Shown here piece by piece: positions 1 to 11,811 of a stretch of DNA of 64,000 nt (the stretch's first letter is position 1; every line of letters begins with the position of its first letter). The stretch is taken from assembly GCF_029784165.1 (NCBI RefSeq), contig NC_073695.1, positions 146,468,361 to 146,532,360 on the forward strand. Direction: 5' to 3'. The stretch is from Wyeomyia smithii. Lineage: Eukaryota; Arthropoda; Insecta; Diptera; Culicidae. The notes beneath the pieces are model-generated. The model did not search any database and was not told the origin of the DNA. It saw only the letters and a list, made by a program, of their open reading frames with translations. The translations under genes and the position numbers were made by a program.

Positions 1-1
1 T

Positions 2-1867
2 TTTGTTTCTTTCAGTTTAACAAATGCACAAAAATCCTACCCAATTTTGCACTTAGAAGCGTTGGCGGTTGTTAGCACCATCAAAAAGTTTCATAAGTTT
101 CTTTTTGGCAAAAAGTTTACTGTGTATACTGATCATAAGCCATTGATTGGAATTTTCGGGAAGGAAGGAAAAAATACATTGTTTGTGACGCGTCTGCAGA
201 GATATGTAATGGAACTGAGTATTTACGATTTTGACATTGTTTACAGGCCGTCAACAAAGATGGGCAACGCAGATTTTTGCTCACGATTTCCTCTTCCTGA
301 AAATGTTCCGTTAAGTCTGCAAAAGGAATACATAAAGAGTTTGAATGTTTCCAATGAGTTTCCGTTAGACCATGCTTTGATTGCGAGTGAATCACAAAAA
401 GATCCGTTTTTGCAAAAAATTGTTTACTACATGAAGCATGGTTGGCCACAGAAGTTAGATCGAAGTTTTTTAGATGTATACACACAACACCAAGACTTGG
501 AAGTAGTAGAGGGTTGTTTGCTATACCAAGACCGTGTCGTTATTCCTGATAGTTTGCAAAAGAAAATTCTGCGTTTACTACATAAAAATCACTCAGGAAT
601 AACCAAAATAAAGCAGATGGCCAGAAGAACAGTTTACTGGCATGGCATGAGTATTGACATTGAAAATTTTGTTAAAACTTGTACTGTGTGTTGTCAAATG
701 AATGTTGTTCCAAAGCAGGTACCACATTCTAACTGGATCCCTACAACAAAACCGTTTACCTGCATTCATGCGGACTTCTTTTATTTCGACAAAAAAGTTT
801 TCCTGGTCATTGTCGACAGTTTTTCAAAATGGCTTGAAGTTGAGTACATGAAGTTTAGTACAGATGCCAGGAGTGTGAAGTCGAAATTTATCAGCGTTTT
901 TGCTAGGTTTGGGTTGCCGGACGTAGTTGTTACGGACGGAGGACCGCCGTTTAATTCTAAAGAACTTGTTGACTTTTTTCAGAAACACAGTATCAAGGTT
1001 ATGAAAAGTCCTCCGTATAACCCCTCGAGTAACGGACAAGCAGAACGTATGGTAAGAGTGGTATAAGAAGGTTTGAAAAAGTTTTTGTTGGATCCGGAGA
1101 TGGCTAGTTTGAACACAGAAGATCTGGTGTCATATTTTTTGTTTGGTTACAGGAATACATGTTTAGAAGGTAGTAGTTCTTTTCCTTCAGAGAGACTGTT
1201 TAGCTATAAACCCAAAACGCTGTTGGATTTAATCCATCCTAGGAATAGTTTTAGGAATCATCTGACGAAGCGTGATAATGTGGATAAATCTGTGTATAGC
1301 TATAATACCAAAGATTATCATAAACCTGACTGGATTGACAAGTTGCGCCCAGGAGATCTAGTATACTTTAAAAATTTCAAACCTACTGACATTCGACGAT
1401 GGCTTGAAGCAAAATTTTTCAAACGTGTTTCCTTAACAACTTTTCAGGTTTCCGTCGGAAGTCGGGTGTATCTGGCGCACCGCGATCAGCTGAAGCTGGT
1501 TGGAGCTCGCAGAAATCGTCACGGTTTGATTTCTGCGAGGGAGGAAGCAAGGAGTGTTAACCGGAAAAGAGCGCGCGATGACGATGACGATGAAAGCATT
1601 GACGACGATGCTGGCGGATTCCTTGGTTTCGCAGCAGATTCGTATATCTACCGAGGCACATCTGACGATCATCCAATGGTTTGTGATTCGGAAGGTGGCG
1701 GCACATCGGCGTGTTTACCGCCTGAGGAAGTTGATCCCCAGGAGGGCCCATCTACGCGACAGTGGTCGCAATCGGATCAACCGTCAAGTTCGAGTTGTCA
1801 TCCAGAAAGTTTGCGTCGCTCTAGTAGACCGAAGCGTCCTAATAGGGATGTCGATTTTATATATTAA
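2..1867 (+). pseudogene. Ty3/gypsy element A pol: RNase H and integrase (3' part)
   Basis: The frame is open from the window edge, so protease and RT lie outside. In order: the end of RNase H (YTDHKPLIGIFG near 130-165), the integrase HHCC zinc domain (HKNHSG to CTVCCQMN, about 570-700), and the integrase core with HADFF (first Asp), VTDGGPPFNS (second Asp) and NPSSNGQAERM (Glu, about 1018-1050). A C-terminal tail rich in Asp, Ser and Pro runs to 1867. One in-frame stop at 1064-1066, just after the catalytic Glu, breaks an otherwise continuous frame. The family is clear; the clade is not resolved. No envelope ORF follows. Positions 1868-2020 are non-coding and precede the polypurine tract. 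Confidence 0.9.
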
Positions 1868-2020
1868 AACAAACATAAGTCTGAGTTTGTGGCAGTATTG
1901 TTTCGCCACTATCTGAAAAAAAAGTGAAAGCGGCAGTCATGTTTAACCGCATTCAAAAAAAAAATGAATACCTATATGGCAGTGAAGTTTGGCCATTTTC
2001 AGAAAAATATTGTTTAAACT

Positions 2021-2032
2021 AAAGGGGGGAGA
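2021..2032 (+). other. Polypurine tract of gypsy element A
   Basis: A run of A and G (AAAGGGGGGAGA) sits two bases before a TGTGGTGA terminus. This is the expected position of the plus-strand primer of an LTR retrotransposon. Confidence 0.7.
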
Positions 2033-2034
2033 AC

Positions 2035-2166
2035 TGTGGTGACCACCCTAGGATACAACCCTGTCTGAACAACTGGCTGGCTCTGTGTTCTGATGCAGAG
2101 AATAAATCAGTTTATAGTTGACTGTCGGAGAGTACACCTCGCGTTTTATTTACTAGCGTATCACCA
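2035..2166 (+). repeat. 3' LTR of gypsy element A
   Basis: A segment of about 132 bp starts TGTGGTGA right after the polypurine tract and ends TATCACCA, giving TGGTGA/TCACCA inverted ends. AATAAA lies at 2101-2106. The 5' LTR is outside the window, so identity and target duplication cannot be tested. The right border is set by the inverted end and by the start of Jockey gag homology shortly after. Confidence 0.65.
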
Positions 2167-2633
2167 GTCCCGTTAGCTTTCACAGCTATTTTAATAGGAA
2201 GTTTGGCGGAGGTGAAAAGCATATCACCCAATGCCGTATTTGCCAACGTTATGGCCATGGTTCAAAGTTCTGTAACATGGACCAAAAATGCCTGATTTGT
2301 GGAGACTCTTCTCACAAAAAGGACACATGTCCTGTGAAAGAGAGTAAAAATTTTCGCTGTGCGAATTGTAACGGCAACCATATGTCAAATTTTTACCAAT
2401 GCCCAGTCCGTTTAGCAATTGTTAAGGCAAGGCAAGGTAAACAAATATCAATTTCCCAATCAAAACAAACTTCAAAACAAAATTCTCCAAGCGTACCAAT
2501 AACGGCCACTTCTTCTACCCCTCTGCATACTCGTTTGACATATGCACAGGTTACAGGTAGTTCGAACATTCTACCGCCAAATGTTGGTAGTTCGAAAATG
2601 ACCGCTAATATGGGTAAGCAAAACACGCTATAA
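2167..2633 (+). pseudogene. Jockey ORF1 (gag-like) C-terminal part with CCHC knuckles
   Basis: The frame is open from the left junction. Three zinc knuckles are visible: CRICQRYGHGSKFC (about 2232-2273), CLICGDSSHKKDTC, and CANCNGNHMSNFYQC. A Gln/Ser/Thr-rich tail follows to the stop at 2631-2633. ORF1 proteins of this group bind the element RNA and form ribonucleoprotein particles. The RNA-binding N-terminus is missing. Positions 2634-2844, up to ORF2, hold no further coding signal. Confidence 0.8.
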
Positions 2634-2844
2634 AATAATTGTACACCTATTACCCCAGCTAATATTACTACCGAATATATTTTTCTAATGTCAACTGCCT
2701 GGGGCCTATTACGGCAGGTAAAGTTTCTTTTCTGCAACAGGCAATGTTCGATCTCATGAACGTTGCAGGCAAAATCAATGTTTGAAGCCATTCAAATAGG
2801 TACAAATTTTACAATTAAAATTGTTTCTAATTTAAAATTTAGCA

Positions 2845-3132
2845 ATGATTTTGAAAAAACCGATCAAAATTTTAAATTGGAATGCTCGCTCATTGAAAGC
2901 CAACGAGAATGAGCTTTTTAATTTTTTAACAGTAAATAATGTGCATATTGCAATTATTACTGAAACATTTTTGAAACCTAACATGAAATTAAAATATGAT
3001 CCCAATTACGTTGTTGATAGATATGATAGGATTCAGGGTTCCGGCGGTGGAGTTGCAATTGTTAGTCATCGCCGAATCAATCATCGTGCTCTTCCCCATC
3101 TTGAGACGAAAGTTATTGAAACTTTGACCTGA
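2845..3132 (+). pseudogene. Jockey ORF2: apurinic-type endonuclease, N-terminal fragment
   Basis: The ATG at 2845 is followed by the usual LINE endonuclease start (ILNWNARSLKANENEL, with catalytic Asn; then IITETFL, with catalytic Glu) and by GGGVAIVSHR. The frame stops at 3130-3132. The rest of the fold, including the SDH catalytic pair, is absent, and the sequence resumes at 3182 in the linker before RT. That is an internal deletion of several hundred bases, so this ORF2 could not nick target DNA. Confidence 0.85.
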
Positions 3133-3181
3133 CCATCTTCCAATAACTTTTTCTTTATCACATGAATCAGTTTTAAACCCT

Positions 3182-5148
3182 ATGAGCTCTGTTTTTAATT
3201 ATAACAAGGATAATTGGGAAAGATACAAAACTCATATTGAGAGAAATTTCAATAATGAGCTTGATTTGCAAAACGAAGTAAATATTGATTCCGCTTTGGA
3301 AGCATTAAAATGTGCAATTGTTGATGCCAGGAATTATTCTGTTCCAAAGGCTCAAGTGAAATTTGATTCACCAATAATTGACGAAAATCTTCAACTTCTA
3401 ATTCGTTTGAAAAATGTCCGCAGACGTCAATATCAACGTTCTCGTGACCCTGTTTTTAAAACTATTTATAAAAATTTACAGAAAGAGATTAAACATAGAT
3501 TTACTCTTCTGAGAAATCAAAATTTTGAGACTAAAGTTGAAAAATTGAAACCATATTCAAAACCATTTTGGAAGCTGTCGAAGATTCTTAAGAAACCTTC
3601 AAAGCCTATTCCAGTTTTAAAAGATGGTGAACGCTTTCTTGTATCCAATGAACAAAAGGCTCAAAGACTTGCTCAGCAGTTTGAGAGTGTTCATAACTCA
3701 AATTTGAATTTTGTGAGTCCAATTGAAAATGAAGTCACACGTCAATTTGATTTAATTTCTTCCCAGAATTTTTTACCTGCAGAAATAATTGAAACTAACT
3801 TGAATGAAGTAAAATCAATTATTAAAAATTTCAAAAATATGAAAGCACCTGGTGACGATGGAATCTTTAATATTCTAATCAAACATCTCCCTGAGAGCAC
3901 AATGGAATTTTTAGTGAAAATTTTCAATTGCTGCTTCAAAATTGCATATTTTCCCAAATTATGGAAAAATGCAAAAATTACTCCAATTTTAAAACCGGAT
4001 AAGAATCCAGCTGAAGTTTCAAGTTATCGACCAATCAGTTCGCTTTCTTCAATAAGTAAACTGTTTGAGAGAATTATTCTTAACAGAATGATGTCATACA
4101 TTAACGAAAATTCAATTTTTGCAGATGAACAGTTTGGATTTCGCCATGGGCATTCCACTACTCATCAATTGCTCAGAGTTACTAATATGATAAGAGCTAA
4201 CAAATCTGAAGGTTATTCCACTGGAGTTGCTCTTTTAGACATAGAAAGAGCATTCGACAGTGTTTGGCATAAAGGTTTGATTGCGAAATTGCAAACTTTT
4301 AATTTTCCAATTTTACTAATCAAAATTTTAAAAGATTATCTTACTGATCGAACTCTGCAGGTTGTCTATCAGAATTCAAAATCTGATAGATTTCCTGTCA
4401 GAGCAGGTGTAGGTTCAGTTCAGTCTTGGGCCCAGTCCTATACAACATATTCACTTCAGATCTTCCTGATTTGCCTCCAGGGTGCACAAAGTCATTGTTC
4501 TGCGATGACACAAGCATTTCCGTAAAAGGAAAAAGTCTTCGTGTCATATGCAGTCGATTGCAGAAAAGTTTAGATATTTTTTTTTCCTACTTGCAAAAGT
4601 GGAAAATCTCTCCCAATGCTTCTAAAACTCAAATGATAATTTTTCCGCATAAGCCTAGGGCTTCTTTCCTCAAGCCAAACAATAATCACGTTGTCAAGAT
4701 GAATGGGGTTATTTTAAGTTAGTCTAACAAGGTTAAGTACTTGGGACTAATTTACGATAAAAAACTTATTTTCAAAGAGCACATTGAAAGTATACAAACC
4801 AAGTGCATCAAATATACGAGATGTCTATATCCTCTCATTAACAGGAATTCTAAACTTTGTTTAAAGAACAAACTTTTGATTTACAAACAAATTTTTAGAC
4901 CAGCAATGCTTTATGCTGTACCGATCTGGTCAAGTTGCTGTTCAATAAGAAAGAAAACGCTCCAAAGGATTCAGAATAAAATTCTGAAAATGATTTTGAA
5001 GCGTCCTCCTTGGTTTGGTACACTCGAATTACATAGACTTACTGGTGTTGAAACATTAGAAGCTATGTCATATAAAATTTTCAACAATTTTCGACAAAAA
5101 TCGTTGCAATCCTCAATTGCTACGATAAGCTCTCTTTATAGCCAATAA
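3182..5148 (+). pseudogene. Jockey ORF2: reverse transcriptase
   Basis: Linker, fingers and palm motifs are clear: MKAPGDDGI (about 3840), SSYRPISSLSSISKLFE (about 4020), DEQFGFRHGHSTTHQL, and LDIERAFDSVWH (first catalytic Asp). At about 4405-4430 the conserved VPQGS box is damaged (Pro-Gln lost, extra bases) and the frame shifts. The catalytic box reads LFCDDTS instead of the usual FADD. A stop at 4720-4722 interrupts the frame, which otherwise runs through the thumb region to 5148. The 3' UTR occupies 5149-5626. Confidence 0.9.
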
Positions 5149-5204
5149 GTTAGCAATTAAGTTAGTTATAAGTTCACTTCTCCTATTCTGACAAGTAGGT
5201 TTAA

Positions 5205-5446
5205 CCCTCTCCCGCTCACAAGGTTTATCATTAAAATTTATAGCTTCACGAGAAAATTCAAGCTGAACACTTTGTAGACTAACTAAAATTACTGTCTACT
5301 GTAGTATTTTGAAGAAAATACCCAGTGATGCTCCGAGGCAGCATATAAAAGTTTGTGGAACAATCGTAAGCACAACAAACTTTTTTATGTTAAGATATGA
5401 TGATTATAATTCTTGGTGCTTTAGAGTCACCATGAGCGGGAAAGGG
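5205..5446. mobile_element. piggyBac-like MITE with TTAA duplication
   Basis: A 242-bp insert in the Jockey 3' UTR. Left end CCCTCTCCCGCTCA (5205-5218), right end TGAGCGGGAAAGGG (5433-5446): an inverted repeat matching 13 of 14. TTAA flanks both sides (5201-5204, 5447-5450), the target choice of piggyBac transposons, which also begin CCC. It contains no ORF, so it would depend on a transposase supplied elsewhere. Confidence 0.85.
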
Positions 5447-5627
5447 TTAAATCCCTACGAATGATAAGTCCTAATTGCGAAAGCAAACAAATCCTCACAA
5501 TTAAAATTACAAATTTTTAACAGTGTTGAGAAGTCACCATTTGTGATTGAACACACATACTCATTACTTACTAATATTTATCATAAATACTTAAGCTACT
5601 AACAATTCCCCCTCTTGAAAAAAAAAC

Positions 5628-7192
5628 GAGGATTTAGCAGAAATTTGCGAAGATGTTGACTGGCGGAGATGTACCGATGAGCCCAGCAACATAGAAACAG
5701 CCGATTGGAGGACCGCATGCAATCACATAAGAGACAACAGTGCTTGTGTGGCTAAGCGAGTATATTACGATGTCAGAGGGTACTTAATGTTAACCCTACT
5801 GGCTATGCAGAATGTCAAATTTACGTTGAACCTGATCTTAGATACAGGTGCATGTGCGAATATAATTAATGCAAGCATTGTAAACCTTTTGAACGTACCG
5901 GTAAATACACAGGATGTAACCACCTTTGGAGGTATCGGCCGAAACATTGTGCGAACCTCAGGTACAATTACGTTGGATTTAATAGTCGGAGACTTTTTGA
6001 TCCCGACACGATTTCATATATTAGAAAATTTGCCAAGTGACGGATTAATCGGAGCAGAATTCATGAAGAAGCATACGCTTCAAATAGGAAATAATTTTGA
6101 TTATATAGTATTCAAAAAACACGGAAACAGAAGTCCGGATGACTTGAGTCCGTGGAGTATGCCCAAAGAGGAAGTCCTTAGTCGACATGTTTATGTGGCA
6201 GCCAGAAATAGAGTTATGGTGCAGAACGAGTTGCGAGATACTAGCAACACAGCCCGCAATGAGGCTGACGTAGACAAAAACGAAATAAATAGAGAGCACC
6301 AAACATATCGGGATGAAGAGCCGAAGAACAATTTTCTTGACTCGAAGAATACTATAATGCCCGAGTTAGACCTAGACTCGAGGCTTGACTATGACCTGTT
6401 GGAGCACAAGCTGACACCAGAGTCAAAAGGTATTGCAAGAATTGAAAAACTACGGCAAGTGCTGAATTTGGCGCACTTACCTGATAGAGAATTCAGGACA
6501 GTGAAGAATATGGTTGAAAGCTATGCAGATATTTTCTTTTTCGAAGGCGACAGGTTAATTACTACTGGCGCCGTCGTACACACGATAGAAACTTCATCGG
6601 AGGTGCCTATCAATAAACGGCAATATAGATTCCCGGAGGCCACAAAACGGCACATTAATAAAGAAATCGATGAAATGAGGGCACAGGGTATTATTAGACC
6701 CAGCACTAGTCCCTGGAATGCACCGGTGTTATGTGTACCAAAGATACCAGATGCTGACGGTAATAAAAGATACAGAATTGTGGTGGACTTCAGATCATTG
6801 AACGAAGTTACCAAGCATTTTGTATATCCAATACCTCTTATAAATGAGATATTGGATAATGTTGGAGGAGCAAAATATTTCTCCTCAATTGATTTAAAAT
6901 CGGGTTTCTACCAAGTCCCGATCGACCGCCGAGGCGCGGCTAAAACAGCATTTTCAACTCCAAAAGGCCATTTTGAATTTACGTGGATGCCAATGGGGTT
7001 GAAGAACAGTCCTTTAACCTTTCAAAAACTAATGAATACCGTTTTGTTTGAGATCGGGGATGTGAAAGCATTTGTTTACCTCGATGATATTATAGTTTTC
7101 GGTGACACTATCACCGACCATAATGATAGCTTATGAAAAGTATTACAAGCCTTGCGTAAACATAACTTAAAAATAGAACCGTCTAAGTGTCA
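5628..7192 (+). pseudogene. Ty3/gypsy element B pol: protease and reverse transcriptase
   Basis: The frame is open from 5628 directly after the Jockey A run, so LTR and gag are missing. An aspartic protease shows LDTGACANII (about 5835) and DGLIGAEFM. RT shows IIRPSTSPWNAPV, RIVVDFRSLNE, SSIDLKSGFYQVP and the catalytic FVYLDDIIVF (about 7070-7100). A stop at 7134-7136 replaces what is usually Trp. At 7192 the frame is cut by a LINE insertion and resumes at 8621. Confidence 0.9.
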
Positions 7193-8620
7193 CTTTAAAA
7201 TAAAATAAATAAATGGTGATGTGGATATTCACATCTATTATACGTCCAAAACTGACCTACGCTGCGTTAGTGTGGTGGCCAAAAGCCAAAGAGTCCACCG
7301 CTAGAACAAAGCTAGATAAAGTTCAACGACTTGCGTGCATTGCTATAACAGGAGCAATGAAAAGCACCCCGTCAAAAGCTCTTGATGCAATTCTTCATCT
7401 GCTGCCGTTGTACGAATACGTGCAACTAGAAGCAGAAAAGAGTGCCTTGAAGCTAAAAAGAACAAAAACTATCTTGTCAGGTGATCTTGTGGGTCACCTG
7501 ACAATACTGGACTTTTTCAAAAGAGGGCCAGTGATGAGTATGAATGGAAACTGGATGGCACCTCAGGATAACCATGATATTCCCTACAAGGTATGCGAAA
7601 CGTCGCGTGCAGACTGGGAAGTCGGAGTTCCTGATGTCCGTCCCGGTTCAACGATATTTTTCACAGATGGCTCAAAAATAGGTTCCAAAACTGGTGCAGG
7701 AATCTTCGGCCCTGGAATTAATATTTCAGTGGCAATGGGACACTGGCCAACAGTGTTTCAAGCAGAGATTTTTGCAATCCTTGAATGTGCGAATGTATGT
7801 CTGACTAGGAAATACATACATGCAAATATTTGTATTTTCTCTGACAGTCAAGCAGCACTGAAAGCACTTGATGCTTATAAATGTACATCCAAGATTGTCT
7901 TGGAATGTATTCTCACATTGCGACAGCTATGTCAAACAAACTCAGTAAATTTGTATTGGGTTCCAGGACATTGTGGCATTGGTGGGAATGAAAAGGCAGA
8001 CGAACTTGCAAAACAAGGATCTAACTCACAGTTTATCGGCCCAGAACCTTTCTGCGGTATATCAAACTGTGCAGTGAAAATGGAGCTTAAACGCTGGGAG
8101 GAACAAAAGGTGATAACCAATTGGTTTGATGTCAAAAAGTGTTCCCAATCTAAAAGATTTATCACACCAAACGAGAATCATTCGAAAAAGCTCCTAGAGC
8201 TCAACAAAAGAGCTTTTTGTACATACGTCGGCCTAGTAACGGGGCACTGTCCGAGTAGATATCATTTAAAGAACATTGGCCGGGTTCAGGATGATATCTG
8301 TCGCTTTTGTAATATGGAAAGCGAGACATCGGAACATCTGCTGTGCAGTTGTGGTGCATTATTTAAACGCAGATCAAGGTTTCTTGGCAGTGGCTGTTTA
8401 CAGCCCAAAGAGATTTGGTCTTTGAATCCTGGGAAGGTGATTGGCTTCATAAACCATATTTCACCTGACTGGGAGCGTGTCGGTGCAGGTACCTGATCAC
8501 TCAACAATAGTGGTCATTGTATTTTGCAAGGGGACACGTATAGCAATTGACTGGGATATATATTACAAAAGTTCACATCAATGGACAACGTAATTCTAAT
8601 TCCCTAACAAAAAAAAAAAA
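7193..8620 (+). mobile_element. 5'-truncated RNase H-type LINE inserted in gypsy B
   Basis: AAGTGTCA at 7185-7192 is repeated at 8621-8628, just after a poly(A) run at 8609-8620. Removing one copy joins the gypsy RT frame. LINE coding sequence starts at about 7212. The 20 bases before it (7193-7212) are A/T-rich filler. The 3' UTR is 8497-8608. It is related to the LINE at 35966-38806 (same RNase H and C-terminal motifs). Confidence 0.93.
7213..8496 (+). pseudogene. LINE ORF2 C-terminus: RT thumb, RNase H, CCHC-like tail
   Basis: About 427 codons without a stop. In order: the RT thumb (IRPKLTYAALVWWP), the conserved STPSKALDAIL block, RNase H with FFTDGSKIGSKTGAGIFGP (Asp), FQAEIFAILEC (Glu), IFSDSQAALKAL (Asp) and WVPGHCGIGGNEKADELA (His and Asp), then a tail motif CRFCNMESETSEHLLCSC. 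RNase H marks I/R1/LOA-type LINEs. The fingers, palm and endonuclease are missing by 5' truncation, so the fragment cannot act alone although its frame is clean. This suggests it is younger than most neighbours. Confidence 0.92.
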
Positions 8621-9892
8621 AAGTGTCAGTTTTTGAAAAAGGAACTGGAGTATTTGGGTCATGTCGTTAATGAAGAAGGCATAAAACCCACCAATGCAAA
8701 TATTAAGGCCATTCAGAGCCTTAAGCCAGCCACAAACGTGAAAGGTATAAGGTCATTTTTGGGAACAGTAAATTTTTACGGGAAGTTTATCCCCAACATC
8801 GCGGAGAAGCGCAAGCCGCGAATGACTTGTTGAAGAAAGACGCTAAATTTGTGTGGGGAAAAGAATGTCAGGAAGCATTCGAATTCCTTAGAAACGCGCT
8901 GATTACAGAGCCAGTTTTGGTCCGGCCAGATTATCAACACACTTTTGTTATAACGACAGACGCTAGCAATTATGCTATTGGAGCCGTCCTGTCGAATGAA
9001 AAATCCATGCACTGGCCGATCGCATTCGCGAGTCGTGCACTTGTAGGTGCAGAGACCAGGTATCATATCATAGAAAAGGAACTATTGGCGATTGTGTGGG
9101 CCATAGAATATTTCAAACATTACATTTTTGGTCAAAAATTTATCGTTTACACAGACCACAGACCACTTATAGCAATTTGGAAGCTCAAAGAGACATCTCC
9201 AACGCTGACAAGATTGAGACTGAAGTTGCAGGGTTTGAAATGCAGCATCAGATATAAACAAGGTAGCGAGAATATAGTCGCCGATTTTTTGTCACGTTTG
9301 TCAGATGGGACGTGTCAGGGGCAAGAAAGTACACCCCACAGGCAGATAGCCATGATTAAGCGCCAGCAGAAACGCCTGCTAGAGCAGCAGAAGAACGCTT
9401 CAGATGATTTGAACGGCACAATACAAGATTTGAGTGCCATAGACATTGCGGACATCGCTGAGGACGAGGATGAGCAACAACTCGTCAACATTTCATATGA
9501 TGAATTTTCACAGGCATTATCAAATGACTTGATACCAAGTGAGACGGTGGAAGTCTCGAAGAGAATATTGGACGACAGGAATATCGAAGCTCGTCTTGTC
9601 ATTTTGAACAGTCTGACGGCGTACAGAGAACTTCAGACACTGTATCAGCTGCCACAAGGACTGAAAGATTACGTAGAGGATGTTGTACTCAAATTTAAAG
9701 GCAATAAGGTAGGCGGTTTCATAGTAGACGGCAGCGAAAATTCATTAATCGATTAACGGAAATTGTTTTCACAATTTTTGGATAGCTTCAATAAGAGCCC
9801 CGCGGCAGTAAAGGCAGCCGGGGTCATTCACCTAATATCCTTCAGAAAAATTAAGCAGCAGGAGGTTCTGCAAATGAATCAGTTCCTAGCGG
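8621..9892 (+). pseudogene. Gypsy B pol continued: RT connection and RNase H
   Basis: The frame resumes after the LINE with ELEYLGHVV and IRSFLGTVNFYGKF. A one-base loss near 8808-8815 shifts frame. RNase H follows with ITTDASNYAIGAVLS (Asp), IIEKELLAIVWAI (Glu) and VYTDHRPLIAIW. A long acidic linker runs to the in-frame stop at 9754-9756, and the same frame stays open to about 9890, where LINE-A begins. Integrase is missing on the right. Confidence 0.85.
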
Positions 9893-11771
9893 GTCGAAAA
9901 GAGCAAATGGCTTCTGCGTTCTTGGATATTAAGGGGGCTTTTGATTCTGTCTCTATAAAAGTTTTAAGCGAGAAACTTCATTCGCAGGGACTTTCACCAA
10001 ATTTGAATAACTTTTTGCTCAATTTGTTGTCAGAAAAGCATCGGACTTCCCCAGGGCTCATGTTTATGTCATCTCTTATATAATTTTTACGTCAATGACA
10101 TCGATGAATGTCTTGCTAATTCATGCACGCTAAGGCAACTTGCAGACGATAGCGTTGTATCCATTACTGGTAGCGAGGCTAGCGATCTGCAAGGACCATT
10201 GCAAGATAACCTAGACAATTTGTCTGAATGGGCTCTTAAGCTGGGTATCGAATTCTCTCCGGAGAAAACTGAGCTGGTCGTTTTTTCTAGGAAGCATAAC
10301 CCAGCTCAGCTGCAGCTCCTACTAACGGGTAAAATGATCACTCAGGTTTTAGTCGCTAAATATTTCGGGGTCTGGTTCGACTCTAAATGCACCTGGGCTT
10401 GTCATATAAGGTATCTGACACGAAAATGCCAACAGAAGATTAATTTTCTTCGTACGATGACCGGAACATGGTGGGGTGCCCACCCAGGAGACCTTCTAAG
10501 GTTATACCAAACAACGATACTGTCAGTTCTTGAATACGGTTGCTTCTGCTTTCTGCATACAGTCGACCCATACGATGAGTCTTGAAGTGCTAGTGGGTAT
10601 TCTTCCGTTGGAACATCGTTTTTGGAATCTCTCTTACCGGTTGCTAATTCGATGCACAGTTATGAACCCATTAGCAATTGAAAATTTCGAGAGGTTGGTC
10701 GACCTTCAATCTCAATCCAGATTTATGACTTTGTATTTTGACTTTATGGCTCAAGATATTAACCCTTCTTCATACGTTCCTTTCAACGTCGCACTTTTAG
10801 ATACTTCTGATAATGCTATATTCTTCGACACCACCATGAAAGAAGACATTACTGGTATCCCGGATCAATTGCGACCCCAAGAGATCCCTAAGATTTTTTC
10901 CAATAAGTTCAAACATGTTAGTTATGGTAAAAGGTTTTTCACTGATGGATCTAATTTAGATGAGTCCACTGGCTTCGGTGTTTTTCACGAAAACTTTACC
11001 GCCTCCTACAAACTCGATGCTCCTGCTTCCGTGTACGTCGCAGAACTTGCTGCTATTCAGTACTCTCTTGGAATCATCGAAACCCTGTCCATAGACCACT
11101 ACTTCATCTTCACAGACAGTCTCAGTGCCATTGAGGCTCTGCGATCGATGAAGACTGCGAAGCACACCCCGTATTTCCTGGGGAAAATACGGCGGTTTTT
11201 AAGTGCTTGAACAGATAAAAATTACCGGGTGACCTTAGCGTGGTTCCCTTCTCATTTTTCCATTCAGGGCAATGAAAAGACTGACGCTTTAGCTAAGGTG
11301 GGTGCTATTGATGGCGATATTTATGTAAGACCAATTGCTTATGATGAATTTTATAGCATTTTGCGTCAGAGAACACTCAACTTGCAATCATCATGGAACT
11401 CAGATGAACTGGGACGGTGGCTACATTCCATTTTTCCTAAGGTATCGACGAAAGCATGGTTCAAGGGGTTGGATGTAGGTCGGGACTTCATTCGCGTGAT
11501 GTCCAGACTTATGTCCAATCACTACACGTTAAACACGCATCTCTTTCGTATAGGGCTTGTAGCCAGTAATCACTGCGTTTGTGGCGATGGCTACCATGAC
11601 ATCGAGCATGTTGTTTGGTCGTGTGCCAAATTCTGTGGTGTTAGGTCCGAGCTTATAGAATCCCTTCGGGCCCGAGGGAAACAACCGAACGTACCCGTTA
11701 GAGACATTCTGGGAAGCGGTGATCTCCAGTACGACACAGCTATACGGGTTTATAAAAAATGCTGGCATTAA
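9893..11771 (+). pseudogene. LINE-A copy 1: RT (part) and RNase H
   Basis: Begins abruptly inside RT at a point matching the minus-strand copy near 41880. Seen: ASAFLDIKGAFDSV (first catalytic Asp), a deletion near 10036 that removes bases before LPQG present in copy 2, LRQLADDSVVSIT (LADD catalytic box, about 10135), and the thumb with TGTWWGAHPGDLLRLYQ. About 70 bp are deleted near 10552 relative to copy 2. RNase H has FFTDGSNLDESTGFGVF, VAELAAIQYSL and IFTDSLSAIEAL. A stop at 11208-11210 precedes WFPSHFSIQGNEKTDALA. Defective throughout. Confidence 0.88.
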
Positions 11772-11811
11772 AATTTGAATCTTTGTTATCTATTGATCTA
11801 TTGATCTATTA

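Larger units (their letters stand above)
2167..5626 (+). mobile_element. Jockey-type LINE, 5'-truncated and internally deleted
   Basis: The order is the 3' end of ORF1 (zinc knuckles), the endonuclease N-terminus, reverse transcriptase, a long 3' UTR and a terminal A run (5618-5626). There is no RNase H, which fits Jockey rather than the I/R1 groups. The 5' end abuts the gypsy A LTR. The endonuclease lacks its C-terminal half, and RT carries indels and a stop. A MITE is inserted in the 3' UTR. No target duplication was found. The left border is approximate. Confidence 0.8.

Noticed and set aside
2167..5626. Gypsy A and gypsy B as one element split by the Jockey LINE
   Set aside because: Gypsy A ends with its own polypurine tract and LTR before the LINE, and gypsy B restarts at protease, so they are two elements.
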